56,052 nucleotides of DNA. Origin: Monocercomonoides exilis. Taxonomy: Eukaryota; Preaxostyla; Oxymonadida; Polymastigidae. A program made the translations under genes and the position numbers. Where the stretch lies: NCBI GenBank assembly GCA_001643675.2, contig LSRY02000050.1, positions 602,501 through 658,552 of the forward strand, written 5' to 3'. Positions 1 through 10,130 of the stretch are shown here, piece by piece. Each line of letters begins with the position of its first letter. The stretch's first letter is position 1. The notes under the pieces were generated by a model, which did no database searches, had not been told where the DNA came from, and worked only from the letters and a program-made list of their open reading frames with translations.

Positions 1-2
1 CC

Positions 3-1013
3 TTATCTCAGGATATCAGCGGACCTCCGAGCAGCGTGGGATTTACGCAATCCACCTCCAGCATATTTTCCTCATCAGCCGCAACTATTCCAACACAAAA
101 TATTGCAATGAGCCTTGAAAACACATCAAGCCGAGAAGATCACAATGTTACAAACTTGCTCCATCCACCTTTCCAACAATCTTCAAGCTCTTCTCATCCC
201 CAAATATTTCCAAATCCAACAACACTTGAGCAAAACCCAATCCATTCTCCGCAAACGACGCAGCAGCAGAATATTCTTCAAACGATAGACACTTCGCAAG
301 AACACCTGATGGAGAAAGACAATTATCAACCGAACTTCAAATACATTTGTTTCTCGCTTTTCGGAGATAAAACAAAGGATTCAATATTCGAAATGCATTT
401 TCATGAACAAGCAGGCTCAAATGCCACAATTTACTCGAATTTCTCAGCACCTCCGTTCATTCCAGAGGCTATCCACCCAATTCAAAGAACATCAAATTGG
501 TGCTACGACGCTCTAGAACAAAATGGATTCAAAATCGAAGAAAAATTGATATCGGCAATAAAAGCGCTTATAATTGGAAAAGATATGGTAGATAAGGGAT
601 TGGACCCAAGTGCAGTTTTGGCTGATTCTTTCTTAATGATGGTTAAAGCACTCCAGGAAGCGAGAACACAAAGGATCCAAGCAGTTTATGGGTTCAGAGC
701 CGCAAGGACATTAAAAGAAGAAGATGGAGACCAATTGCTTTCCAAGAGGCAACTTGAAACGTTGAAGATCGCTGAGCCGAAACAAAAATTGCTTCCTCGA
801 CGGCAGGGATGGATCAGACCGTACACAAATACATTCTCACTTAAAAACCAGTTTTTTCGGACAAGAAGGATCCCATTTACAAGAAGAAAATTCAGTTCAA
901 ACAGCAGCAGAAGCTCCCAGAGAACCAGCAGAACTTGGAGCTCCAACCAATGGGATCCTCGAAGAAAGTTGGAGGAAGAACAAGACTCTTTCTCAAGAAC
1001 TGGTCCGAAATAG
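3..1013 (+). CDS. ORF1 (gag-like) of DIRS-like element, 5' partial
   Basis: The frame is open from the first complete codon at base 3, so the start is probably outside the window; the first ATG inside is at 108. The N-terminal 100 residues are Ser/Thr/Gln/Pro-rich and probably disordered. A middle block (about 430-750) is mixed and helical, with a conserved-looking segment around FIPEAIHPIQR and ALIIGKDMVDKGLDPSAV. The last 90 residues are Arg/Lys/Ser-rich. In DIRS elements the first ORF is usually the Gag-equivalent nucleic-acid-binding protein, and the basic tail fits that. It overlaps the following RT frame by about 60 bases and ends in TAG. No zinc knuckle is visible. Confidence 0.6.
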   Translation, partial: LSQDISGPPSSVGFTQSTSSIFSSSAATIPTQNIAMSLENTSSREDHNVTNLLHPPFQQSSSSSHPQIFPNPTTLEQNPIHSPQTTQQQNILQTIDTSQEHLMEKDNYQPNFKYICFSLFGDKTKDSIFEMHFHEQAGSNATIYSNFSAPPFIPEAIHPIQRTSNWCYDALEQNGFKIEEKLISAIKALIIGKDMVDKGLDPSAVLADSFLMMVKALQEARTQRIQAVYGFRAARTLKEEDGDQLLSKRQLETLKIAEPKQKLLPRRQGWIRPYTNTFSLKNQFFRTRRIPFTRRKFSSNSSRSSQRTSRTWSSNQWDPRRKLEEEQDSFSRTGPK

Positions 1014-2860
1014 GGACCAGGAGAATTATAGAGAAGGGAGCTTGTCCTGTTTGGAGAAGCAGAGAGGCACGAGACAAGCTGAAAAAGGAAGTCAAAGCAG
1101 GACATGGTTTTATTGGATCCCAGGAGCAGGAGAGGGAGTGCGAGAAGTGGATAACGGAAGCACTGGATTGTGGAATATTGAAGAGGATCAAGTTCGAAGA
1201 TGCAAAATGCCTGAGCAAACTGTTTTTCGAAAAAAAGAAGAACGGGAAATGGAGACAAATATTGGACTGCAGACCTCTGAACAAAGCCCTGAAATCAATC
1301 AAGTTCAAGCTGGAGGATCACAGAACTGTGGAAAAGTTGATGGAAAAGGGAGATTTTGCAACCTCATTGGATCTCTCTCAAGCATATTTCTTAATCCCTG
1401 TTCGCGAAGATTTCATCCCGTTTTTGGCTTTCAAATTTCATCAAGAAACAATAGCGTTTCAATGCCTTCCATTTGGAATGAAGGATGCCCCAAGAATCTT
1501 TACGAAGATCATGCGTTCAATTATAAAGCTGGTGAGAATGAAATGGAAAGTTCGTTGCATCTCTTATCTGGACGATGTCCTCTTTCTTCACAAGGACAAA
1601 CAGAAGCTGGAGCAAATAACAAAGGAGGTTATGGATTGGTTCTCCCAACTTGGTCTGATGGTCAACAAGGAGAAAAGCGAACTTCAGGCAAAACAAAGAT
1701 TCAACTTTCTGGGATGGAAATGGGATTCGATTCAGTCGACAGTGGCTCTGAACGAAGAGAGAATTGCCTCCATTGTTCAGAAGTGTTACATGGTACTGAT
1801 AAACACAATGAAGAGGCGTCCAATCTCAGTCAAAAAATTTGCTTCAATTGTGGGACAAATAAGCGCTGCCAGATTTGTCCACACAGACGCATCATTACAC
1901 ATGACAAACCTTTATCAATGCCTAATGAAGAATGTCAACATCAATGGATGGAACGGACTATGTCGACTTCATTATGGAATCATTCCAGAATTGACATTCT
2001 GGATAAGCGAAGTCAGGAAGAGAAAACAAAGAACGCTTCAATCCTTTGGCTCCCCTCAGGTGACGATCACAACAGATGCCTCGCCATGGGCATGCGGAGG
2101 AAGTGTAAAGATATCAGGACAATTCAAGAAGATTTTTCACGTCCCTTTGAACAGAGTTGCTCAAAACCAAACGTCAAACTTCAGGGAATTACTTGCAGTC
2201 AAGATTGCGCTTGCAAGGTTTTCTCAGGATATAGCAAAACTGTCGGAAAGGAAGGTGTTGATACGCTCGGACAACACATCGGTAGTTTACAACATAAACA
2301 GATGGGGAGCAGGAAAGAATCTGCGACCTCTATTGAAAGAGATCAGGAAACTTGTGGAGAGTCAGGGAATCCAGGTCAAAGCAGTTCATATTGCAGGAAA
2401 AAGAAATGTGGAGGCAGATGCCCTGTCAAGACTCGAGCAGTCGGGAGATTACGAAATCAAAAATCAGGCTCTTCAGATGGCACTCAACTACCTCAGGATC
2501 AAACCGACTCTAGATGCGTTTGCCAGTGCAAAGAACAGAAAGCTTCAACGGTGGTGCGGGCCAGGCAGCAGATTATGTCAGGACGGTCTAAGCTATCCGT
2601 GGAAGGGCGAGGTGGTTCTTGCCCATCCGCCAATTCCACTGATCCTTCAGACGATGAGGAAAGCGTTGAAGGAGAGAGCGAAGATGATTCTTCTGATACC
2701 GGATTGGACGAATCAGATTTGGAGCCAGACCCTTCAACTGTGGAAAAGACGATTCATGAGATGGAGATGTTCACGAATGATATTACTACCAGGGCAGGGT
2801 TTGAAGGCGAGAGGAGCAGCGCTTCCTCCGGGAGGTTACCTGGCAATAAGCTTTCCCTAG
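950..2860 (+). CDS. Reverse transcriptase-RNase H (DIRS type)
   Basis: This frame encodes an RNA-dependent DNA polymerase with RNase H for copying the element. From the N-terminus there is a GGRTRLFLKNWSEIG-type segment typical of DIRS RTs, then an RT palm with LDLSQAYFLIPV and LPFGMKDAPRIF. The catalytic YLDDV motif lies near residue 205. RNase H follows, with acidic residues in TTDASPWACGG (about residue 373), the E of SNFRELLAV, RSDNTSVV, and D in NVEADALSR. The remaining 150 residues carry PTLDAFASAKNRKLQRW and a PP...PDW pattern seen after RNase H in DIRS/PAT polyproteins. I chose ATG 950; the frame is open a little upstream. All catalytic motifs look intact. It ends in TAG inside the recombinase frame. 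Confidence 0.9.
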   Translation: MGSSKKVGGRTRLFLKNWSEIGTRRIIEKGACPVWRSREARDKLKKEVKAGHGFIGSQEQERECEKWITEALDCGILKRIKFEDAKCLSKLFFEKKKNGKWRQILDCRPLNKALKSIKFKLEDHRTVEKLMEKGDFATSLDLSQAYFLIPVREDFIPFLAFKFHQETIAFQCLPFGMKDAPRIFTKIMRSIIKLVRMKWKVRCISYLDDVLFLHKDKQKLEQITKEVMDWFSQLGLMVNKEKSELQAKQRFNFLGWKWDSIQSTVALNEERIASIVQKCYMVLINTMKRRPISVKKFASIVGQISAARFVHTDASLHMTNLYQCLMKNVNINGWNGLCRLHYGIIPELTFWISEVRKRKQRTLQSFGSPQVTITTDASPWACGGSVKISGQFKKIFHVPLNRVAQNQTSNFRELLAVKIALARFSQDIAKLSERKVLIRSDNTSVVYNINRWGAGKNLRPLLKEIRKLVESQGIQVKAVHIAGKRNVEADALSRLEQSGDYEIKNQALQMALNYLRIKPTLDAFASAKNRKLQRWCGPGSRLCQDGLSYPWKGEVVLAHPPIPLILQTMRKALKERAKMILLIPDWTNQIWSQTLQLWKRRFMRWRCSRMILLPGQGLKARGAALPPGGYLAISFP

Positions 2861-4449
2861 TCAAGAAGGCTGGTGAGCAGTGGTTTGAGCAAGGCCTTCG
2901 AAAACTTAATGTTCCGGACAGCATGATAATACACATTAAAAATAGTGTTGCCACGTCAACATGGACAACATACACATTTGGATTCGCACATTTCGCAAAC
3001 GCTTGGATCAAGGGGAATATGGGGGAGTTACCGTCAGATCCTGTGATTTGGGTGAGGAAGTGCTTGGACACTTTCATATGCTTAGATAATGAGGGTTTTC
3101 CTCCTCAGTGCTTAAAGCAAACAAGGTCCGCAGTGTCGCTATTCACTAGAAGTGCTTTCTCTTTCGATTTAGGAACAGTTCCGATAATAAAGACATTCTT
3201 TCGATCTATCATGAGAAAGGAAAAGAAAAGAGCTCCGTACGAGGAAATATGGGATCCACAGGTCCTTTTCAATTATCTCCGAACTCTGTGGCCCAACGAG
3301 ACTTTGAGCGTATACTCTCTGACATTGAAATCAATAACTCTGTGTATGTTATTCACTGCATGCAGGTTTTCAGAACTGGCGAGCATTTCAATGAACGATT
3401 CGATAATCTCTGAGAATGCAATTCATCTTTCAGTGCAATTGAAAACAAGACTCGCAAGATCGTTCATCACAGTCCCTAAACTGAAGGAGATCCAGTCAGA
3501 TGTTTGTCCAGTGCGTGCAGTATTGGAACTTTGGAACCAAATTAAAGTTTTGTATCCAGGAAGAGACACATTCATTATAAACACGAGAACCGGATCAAGA
3601 ATGTCAAAGGATGGAATTCGTAAACTCGCAAAGGAGGCAATGAAGCAGGCAGGAATCAACCCCTCGTTTCGGCCTTACACTATAAAGCATGCAGCTTTGT
3701 CTGCTCTCCTTGCCGCTGGAGTTCCGGAGGTTATGGTAGCACATTTTGCCAGATTGTCTCCCACAGCTCACACACCAACGAATTCTTACTTCAAAACAAA
3801 CACTGCTCAAGCGATGGCCCAGGTTCTGACAGAGCACCAACCATTCCCACAAACGGGGTCTCAAATACAACCTTGGAGTGCACAAATAACTCAAGGATCT
3901 TCTTTTGCAAACATCCAAGCTCCAATCCAATCTGCAATAAACGTGTTTCCTGTTCAACATGATATGGTCCTTTCACCTCAACCACATCCTTCGCAACTGC
4001 ATCAACAACAACCTCAGACGTTTAATTTTCAGCCCTCCTCTCAGTATTTTCAAAGCCTGCAACCTTCAAATTCAATTGGATTATCGCTGGCGCAACCACA
4101 AACTTTCAATTCCCCACAACTATCTTTACAGGCAAATTGTTCCATTCCAACACAACAGCTTCCCTCTCTCACAGAACAGAGCATTGACATGGACATCGAA
4201 GAGTCGCAATCATCGCAGACCATTGGAGAGGAGAAGGATATCAATAAGGAAAATGAAGAAGTCAAAGAAGTTGAAGATAAACTGCACAATAAGGAAAACA
4301 TTTGTATAGATCAGGAAGAGGATTCGAAGCGATCATGTTCCCATTCAACTGTCAAGAAATCAAGAAATATTTGCACACGAACAGAGAGAGTAGTAACAAG
4401 AGCCTACGCAATATTAATGGAACAGGAGACACAAAACATGCCCAATTAA
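2761..4449 (+). CDS. Tyrosine recombinase of DIRS-like element
   Basis: This is a site-specific recombinase that would integrate the circular cDNA. The N-terminal SAM-like core-binding region (about residues 35-150) contains NSVATSTWTTYTFGFAHF. The catalytic domain shows the first Arg in ACRFSELASI (about residue 201), the second box in YTIKHAALSALLAAG (about 309), and the probable nucleophilic Tyr in TNSYF (about 341). DIRS recombinases often have KH in place of RxxH-type context here. The last 200 residues are Gln/Ser/Pro-rich and then acidic/basic, probably disordered. The frame is open much further upstream (from 1042), but that part lies opposite the RT and is out of frame with it, so I start at ATG 2761. 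It overlaps the RT by about 100 bases and ends TAA followed directly by TGA. Confidence 0.85.
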   Translation: MEMFTNDITTRAGFEGERSSASSGRLPGNKLSLVKKAGEQWFEQGLRKLNVPDSMIIHIKNSVATSTWTTYTFGFAHFANAWIKGNMGELPSDPVIWVRKCLDTFICLDNEGFPPQCLKQTRSAVSLFTRSAFSFDLGTVPIIKTFFRSIMRKEKKRAPYEEIWDPQVLFNYLRTLWPNETLSVYSLTLKSITLCMLFTACRFSELASISMNDSIISENAIHLSVQLKTRLARSFITVPKLKEIQSDVCPVRAVLELWNQIKVLYPGRDTFIINTRTGSRMSKDGIRKLAKEAMKQAGINPSFRPYTIKHAALSALLAAGVPEVMVAHFARLSPTAHTPTNSYFKTNTAQAMAQVLTEHQPFPQTGSQIQPWSAQITQGSSFANIQAPIQSAINVFPVQHDMVLSPQPHPSQLHQQQPQTFNFQPSSQYFQSLQPSNSIGLSLAQPQTFNSPQLSLQANCSIPTQQLPSLTEQSIDMDIEESQSSQTIGEEKDINKENEEVKEVEDKLHNKENICIDQEEDSKRSCSHSTVKKSRNICTRTERVVTRAYAILMEQETQNMPN

Positions 4450-4452
4450 TGA

Positions 4453-4556
4453 TATCCCAAATAGAAAGAGGAGTTGTATTTTCATTAGTTCTCGAGAATT
4501 AAGAAGCTAATGCTTTTTAATTCGTTAGAGAACTAATTAATATACAACTCCTCTTT
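4453..4556 (+). repeat. Internal repeat segment of DIRS-like element
   Basis: Positions 4453-4479 are a direct copy of the 27 bases starting at 4796. Positions 4524-4556 are the exact reverse complement of 4808-4840 (33 bases). Within this segment AGGAGTTGTAT near 4470 and ATACAACTCCT near 4540 can also pair. DIRS elements carry an internal complementary region matching their termini, used to circularise the cDNA. This arrangement fits that role by analogy. Confidence 0.7.
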
Positions 4557-4795
4557 TCCCTCCACAAAGCGAAGCTTTTCCCACCCATGGAACTTACAGT
4601 TAATAAAACCTTTTCTTGCATTTAGAAAGTCTTCGTGTTTTGTAGTCATAAAAGAAAGATATAACTCCTCAGTGCAAATTTGCACAGCCTGTTATTGGAC
4701 GCAAACTTTTTAATTCTTTTTAACTTTTTCATCACATCAGCAAACACCACAAATTTCACGTCACATTGATCGGCTGAGCCCATAAAACGGAGCTC

Positions 4796-4840
4796 TATCC
4801 CAAATAGAAAGAGGAGTTGTATATTAATTAGTTCTCTAAC
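4796..4840 (+). repeat. Right terminal repeat of DIRS-like element
   Basis: The first 27 bases repeat 4453-4479 in direct orientation, and 4808-4840 is a perfect 33-base inverted copy of 4524-4556. Beyond about 4845 the sequence becomes plain AT-rich DNA, so this is my estimate of the element's right boundary. The matching left terminus is not in the window. Confidence 0.65.
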
Positions 4841-5533
4841 GAAATAAAAGATGAAAATTTAAAAAAAGTTCTTCTGAGGATGTTTTTTCAAGTTTGGCAG
4901 ATAATCGATATTGAAAATTCAAATTTTAAAGTGGAAAAATATCAAACATCTGATGCTCCAAAACGAACTTGTTGCAGTCTGTTATATGGGACAAAATTTT
5001 GTGTTTTATGAATTTTGTTCCACACAGTTCTTTCAAAGATTTTTTTCGATTTTTATATTTTCATATTTAATATTGCACGATCATGGAAGAATAATTTCCA
5101 TACGATTGCAGAAAAAGTTTGGAACAAATCATTGTATTTTTCATAAATGAAAGAATTCTGTCCCATATTTGCTTATAATTCATAATCGTATTCACTGATT
5201 AGAAAGTCAAATATTCCACTTCATCAATGAAGTTTTGGTTAATTGCAAAACAGATTGTATTTTCAAATCCTCGTGTTAAAACTGTGATTTGCAGAATTTT
5301 CAACATTTAAAATTCTTAATGATGAAACTTGTTGAGTGTTTCCAAATCAGAAATTGGAAATCATTCATTATTCAATTTCGTTCTTCTTCTTCTTTTTCTT
5401 TTTCTTTTCTTTGTCTCGTTTCGAAGTTATGGAAAAACAGTTGATACAAAATATCTCTTTTGTTTTCTTTTTTGTGAAATGATTAAAAATAAGAAAATTG
5501 AAAATATAGAGTTACAAAATACAATGTATTTCC
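4841..5533. other. AT-rich intergenic DNA
   Basis: No reading frame here has convincing protein-like composition. The sequence is dominated by A/T runs. I see no repeat, RNA gene or transposon end. It separates the retroelement from the 3' end of the reverse-strand three-exon gene. Confidence 0.5.
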
Positions 5534-6988
5534 TCAAACATTCACAAGATAATCTGAAATACTCAAAGATAAATTGCCATAATATTTTTTATCGAGAAAT
5601 TCAAACATTTCATGAAAGTTGGTGATGGTATCTTCGTATCCTTCTTCTTCCATCTTTTCAAGCACCTTCCTTTTTGTTGCCTTTCTTTTCACTTTTTCCT
5701 TTTCATCGTCATCCTCTTCTTTCAACCTTATTGAAACGTTCATAAAGAATATTAAGCTGTCATGTGCAATAAAGTCATTCAACGTTGGTCGCTGCATCTC
5801 CTCCAAAATAGCATCAATAGCATCTCCTTTCAACAAGTCTTCGTCTTTCACAACTCTATTTTCTGCTGCATTTCTCAAAGGAAAAGTGCATTCAGAGCTA
5901 ATATCTCTGTTATTATCCCCAGCTGCTCGATATACCTGAACAATGTTTTTGAGCAGAGCAACATTTTCTTCATTCTCTAATTTGCATCTGAGGAAATAAT
6001 AACCCGATGTTTCGAGCCATCTTTCGATTATCAGCACTTCATTCGCTTCTTCTTTGTTCATTTCCTCTTCTTTTTTTCTGTTCCAATCCACATTTCTTGA
6101 TAGCTCTTCCAGTTCTCTTGCTGCTTCTCTTCCAAAATGCAACTCATTTATGATGACTTTATCCAAGCTCATGTCTTTGTGTAATCGATTAATCAAAAAC
6201 TGCCAAGCAGACTGATAGGCAAGTTTTGTGAGATTGCGATGTTCCTGATGATAAAGAATACTTTCTTTGGTCTTATTCAAATGAAGTTCTTGCCTTAAAA
6301 TCTAATCAGAAATAAGAAAAATAATAACAATATCAAAAATGAAAAAGAAGTGCTCACACATAACGATCATCAATGCAACTCAAACACAATAAAGCCATTT
6401 CCACTTCTTTTTGAACTTCGTCGGTTTCCTCTTTACTCAACGCAACATTCAGAAGACATGGCACACAAATATTTAATAATTCAGGTTCAAAATGAAAGTT
6501 CAGAGAAATATAGCACACGCAAAGATCAGTTAAAAGCTTTTCATTTTTTTCTTCGTTTTTCTCATTTTCATTAAAAATCATCTCTTTCATTCTTTTGCCC
6601 AATAATGAAGGATAAAATGCAAAATCATAAATGTGTCTCAGCATTTTGCAATATCCAGCTTGCTTCAACAACAAGATTGCGTTTCCCCATGACAAAGTCT
6701 TTTCTTCAATCATTTTCCCCATTTGATTGAGCAGTTCTTTTGTGAAAACTGTTAGAAATTCTTCTTCGTCCATTTCATCCATCATTTCATTCATTTCGTC
6801 AATTTTCCACACTTGTTCATCTTCTCTGCAATGTTCCAGTTCGCAAAACAATTCTGCAATAGAATTCAAAAAAAGAAAATTTTGTTCAGAATTTGTCAAT
6901 TCAAATATTAGAACAAACTTGAAAACTGCTCGGTTTTGGTCATAGCCTGAACTCCTTTTTCACATTTATCATCATTTGACAAACTCAT
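5534..6988 (-). CDS. Three-exon gene, unknown helical protein family (copy 1), 443 aa
   Basis: Function unknown. Exons on the reverse strand are 6988-6919, 6853-6360 and 6301-5534. Introns are 6918-6854 (65 nt, GTTTGT...TTGCAG, phase 1) and 6359-6302 (58 nt, GTGTGA...GATTAG, phase 0). Joining them gives 444 codons ending in TGA. The protein starts MSLSNDDKCEKGVQAMTK, runs through SKLFCELEHCREDEQ, ILLLKQAGYC, a Cys-Pro-containing helix LLNICVPCLLNVAL, QSAWQFLINRL, HFGREAARELEELSR and ends near MEEEGYEDTITNFHEMFEF. It is acidic, Glu/Lys-rich and probably all-alpha, without signal peptide or membrane segment. The paralogue at 11825-13303 (+) shares both intron positions and phases. I associate this family with oxymonads, but cannot verify that here. 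Confidence 0.8.
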
Positions 6989-7457
6989 TCTGCTTGTTTC
7001 AAAAAATCTTCAAAAATAGGGGCAAAGTCTTGTTAATAACAAAATAAAACACAAATACAAACAACATTGATTATCTCGCAAAATAAAAAAGATTGCAATA
7101 CAAACAGTTAAATTTTTGTTATATAAAAAAGCGTTAAAGATATTGCGAAGAAGCCTCAAGGATTGGCTGTATAAGGCCAGAAATGGAAAATTTTTGTTTC
7201 TTTTTGATCAAAACCAACAATTTATTTGAAGAATATTGTTTTTTGAAAAATTAATTAACTCTTTGACTCACATATTTCTGTCCAACGGAATTAATAGCAA
7301 ATACTTGAATGACGAGGAAAAGAAATCTAGCAGATTGAATGAGCGAACGGAAGATGTTTTTGTTGTTTTTTTGTGAAGAAGAATGAGTCTGAAAACCAAA
7401 AATAGATGGTTGTTGAAGGTTTGACATATTTTGTGAATTGCTGCATTTTGAGCTCAT
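6989..7457 (-). other. Upstream AT-rich DNA with one possible short exon
   Basis: On the reverse strand 7457-7272 could encode a short Ser/Asn-rich exon starting MSSKCSNSQNMSN and ending just before a good donor (GTGAGT at 7271), 284 bases upstream of the ATG of the unknown-family gene. I cannot find its continuation. It could be a small separate gene, a 5' untranslated exon or chance. The rest is AT-rich with no signal. Confidence 0.25.
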
Positions 7458-9115
7458 TTGTCAATGGATCATTGGGTTGCGAAAGATGAAAAGAAATGAA
7501 ATTCAGAAAATCATCACAAATCGTCTGAACAAAAGAAAAGAAAAGAAAAGTTCTAGAATATGGAGAACATTCTTCTTGAGTGGCAGAAGATCAAGGTCCA
7601 ATGCTTCAAATGCAAAATAATCTTGTGTCATGAAGATAAAGAAGAAGACTAGCTTTAACGGAAATGATGGAGATTTTCAAGTTTGGTGAGAGTGAAACAT
7701 CAATTGAAATATTTTCATATTTTCTGATATAATAAAAAGATTTGAACATTTAAGGCCATTTTATTTACGATTGAACTGAGATTTGGAGAAGGCGGAGGAA
7801 TACGACTTTTCCATGAGATACACTCCAACAAGGTTATTCCTCAACAAATGAAATGGAGAATGGGGTTTTTGGAGGAAAGAAAGTTGTCCAATCAAATATC
7901 AGTTGCATTAGGATGAAGAGAGACAACAATTTTGAACAATACTCAGGCAATTCTTTTGTGTTGCTGCAATCTGCCATTGGAAAGTGTGAATATTCTCCAT
8001 TCATCTTCAACGTTGTCTGTCAAACATTGAGGAATTTGAAAAAAATAAATTCATCCGCTCAAATTTCAACTCAATCCCTCTTCTTTCTGGATTGATGCCG
8101 ATTCAAATAGGAGATTTCATTATCATTCAGAATCAACGCATATTCAACGAAATTCACCACTTGGCATTCCGTCAATCACATCTGATTCTTCTGAAGTGTC
8201 GGTTTTGCTGAAAAAAAACTCTATCCAAAATTGAGTTTCTCTTCCTCAACATGGCTGATCTTGCTCTTGTGTTTTTTGTGCATGCAGTGAATGTTTGTTT
8301 TTCAATTTCCCATCCATCAATCATCCATTTTTTTATTCATCTGAGAAGAATGCAAACGCAACTTCTTTTTCTTTTTTCATCTAAAGTTGCACACGAATTA
8401 AACATTGAGAGGCCATTGAAAAGAATAGAGCAATGATCAAAAGAGGAAGTTCCCCTGATGAAGATATTTGATGAAAAGGCTGAAGAAAAGAAGATAGTGA
8501 AACAGAGAGAAGAAAATGAAGAAGATGTTTCTTTCCAGATGATTTTCAGCCACAACAGTCTCAGTCAGGTTATCGAGAAAGTTGACGAGCTTTTTGTTTT
8601 TTTCATGATTTCTGTGAAAGGGAGATATTGAATGGAAGAACAACATTGAAAACAACCTTCTCAAAGGAAGTTGAGCGGAATGATTGAAGTGTGTTGTTTT
8701 TATTATGCTGAGGAAGACTGAAAAATATTGTTGAGATAATTTTAGGGAGAGAAAGATGGGGAAGATGATGATGCTGTTCATGACAAAGTTTTCGACGATG
8801 ATGAGGAAGATGGATGGACTTCATCCAAAAAGAAAGGATTGTTAGTGGAGCAGGGGAATTCTGGTTGTTGCACACAATAAATTGAAATTCACTGTTTGAG
8901 AAAGAGACGGAAGCGAAGATGGTGCAGAAGAGAAGGGAGAAGATCACTCTTTCTATTTGATTGGATTCAACAGACAAAACAAATATTCTGAAATGGTTTC
9001 TGATGAAGAAGAAAAAACGGAAGAGCGAAAGAAATCGCGATTTTTGACTGACGCTTTCTTTTTTCAGTCCATGTGTGTCTGTACCTTGAACATCATCGTG
9101 AAAGCACTATCTGTC
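7430..9115 (+). pseudogene. Weak, broken coding signal, unidentified
   Basis: Short forward stretches look protein-like but do not join cleanly. One around 7573-7650 contains CFKC...LCHEDKEED (Cys-x-x-Cys then Cys-His). Others are ELRFGEGGGIRLFHEIHSNK near 7770-7850, a piece at 8251-8628 with a single in-frame TGA at 8434, and an acidic piece near 8900-9110 (ERDGSEDGAEEKGEDHSFYL). Stops and frame changes separate them. This could be a decayed gene or a gene with several introns I cannot place. The reverse-strand ORFs here are less convincing. Confidence 0.3.
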
Positions 9116-10130
9116 TGAAAAATCATTATTTATTCAACTTACATTCAAAAAAAGAGTTAAAAGAATGTCAAATCAGACATCATTCAATTCTGTCTTTTTT
9201 TTTGCGCTTTTATGCAACTTAAGGAATTCAAGAGTTCACTGAACAAAACTGTTTTGAAGATACGAAAACAACAACAATAAACGTAAATGTTGCGCTCATT
9301 CAGAAGGAAATCAAAGCATTTTCATCAACATAAATGCAAATTGATACAGAACAGCTGGCTAAAATAGATTCGTAATTATCTGCTTCTTTATCCATTGGGA
9401 GTTGTCAAAAATCATTGTTTGTTGTTTGGCTTCATTTCCTTTGAACCTCTTGTTAGCTTCTCAAATGACAAAAAGAAATAGAAGGAGAGGATGAAAAACA
9501 TCTTCCACGGAAAAAAGTTTCATTTCCATTTGAATGAAAAGTCAATCACACGTTGAAATCCAATTTATTCGTATCAGTCACATGAAGATGATGAAAATGA
9601 ATAGGACGGATGAGAACAATTTGTTTTCTAAAAAAATGAGATGATGGAAAGGAAGAACAAAATAGAATGAAAAAGTTGATGCTTGTCAGTGTTAAGTATT
9701 TTTTATGGAAATAATAAACGATATCCTTTTTGCTTTGGAATTTGAGAGTTATTCCTGATGAAACAATCTGTTGGGATTCCCCAAAGAGTTTCATTTTTGC
9801 GAATTTCCTTATGAAGCAAAGTGTGTCATCATCTTGAATAAAAAATACTCTTCAATGGAAAAACTTTTTTATACAAGTGTATAAAATTCTGATAATTGAT
9901 CAATCAATAATTTTGAAGATATTCTTTGCTTTTCTTTGCATTATTAATCAACTCAAAATAAATAAATAAATAAATAAATAAACTTCGCTTTATTTTCCTT
10001 AATAAAAAAAAAATAATTAAATTAATAATTAAAAAATCAAAAACAATATTTTCTAAATTCATTAATTTTCTTAAACATTTATTAAATTTTTTATTTATTT
10101 ATTATTATTCTTCCTTTTATTTTCACTTCT
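9116..10130. other. AT-rich intergenic DNA with AAAT microsatellite
   Basis: There is no supportable gene. A run of AAAT units lies around 9956-9983, followed by several hundred bases of almost pure A/T. Nothing else stands out. Confidence 0.5.

Larger units (their letters stand above)
1..4840 (+). mobile_element. DIRS-like tyrosine-recombinase retrotransposon, left end outside window
   Basis: Three overlapping forward reading frames occur in the order expected for DIRS-group elements: a Ser/Gln-rich first ORF, a reverse transcriptase with RNase H, and a tyrosine recombinase. They are followed by an untranslated segment made of related direct and inverted repeats (4453-4556 and 4796-4840). 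No integrase of the DDE type and no long terminal repeats are seen. The frames step by -1 each time (ORF1 frame 0, RT frame 2, recombinase frame 1, counting position modulo 3). The left terminal repeat and start of ORF1 lie before base 1. ORFs 2 and 3 are long and intact, so the copy may be young. A Ngaro/PAT-type element is possible; the order and the inverted internal repeat favour DIRS. Confidence 0.85.

Noticed and set aside
1042-2760. Upstream extension of the recombinase ORF opposite the reverse transcriptase
   Set aside because: Composition is that of an out-of-frame shadow; the RT motifs are in the other frame.
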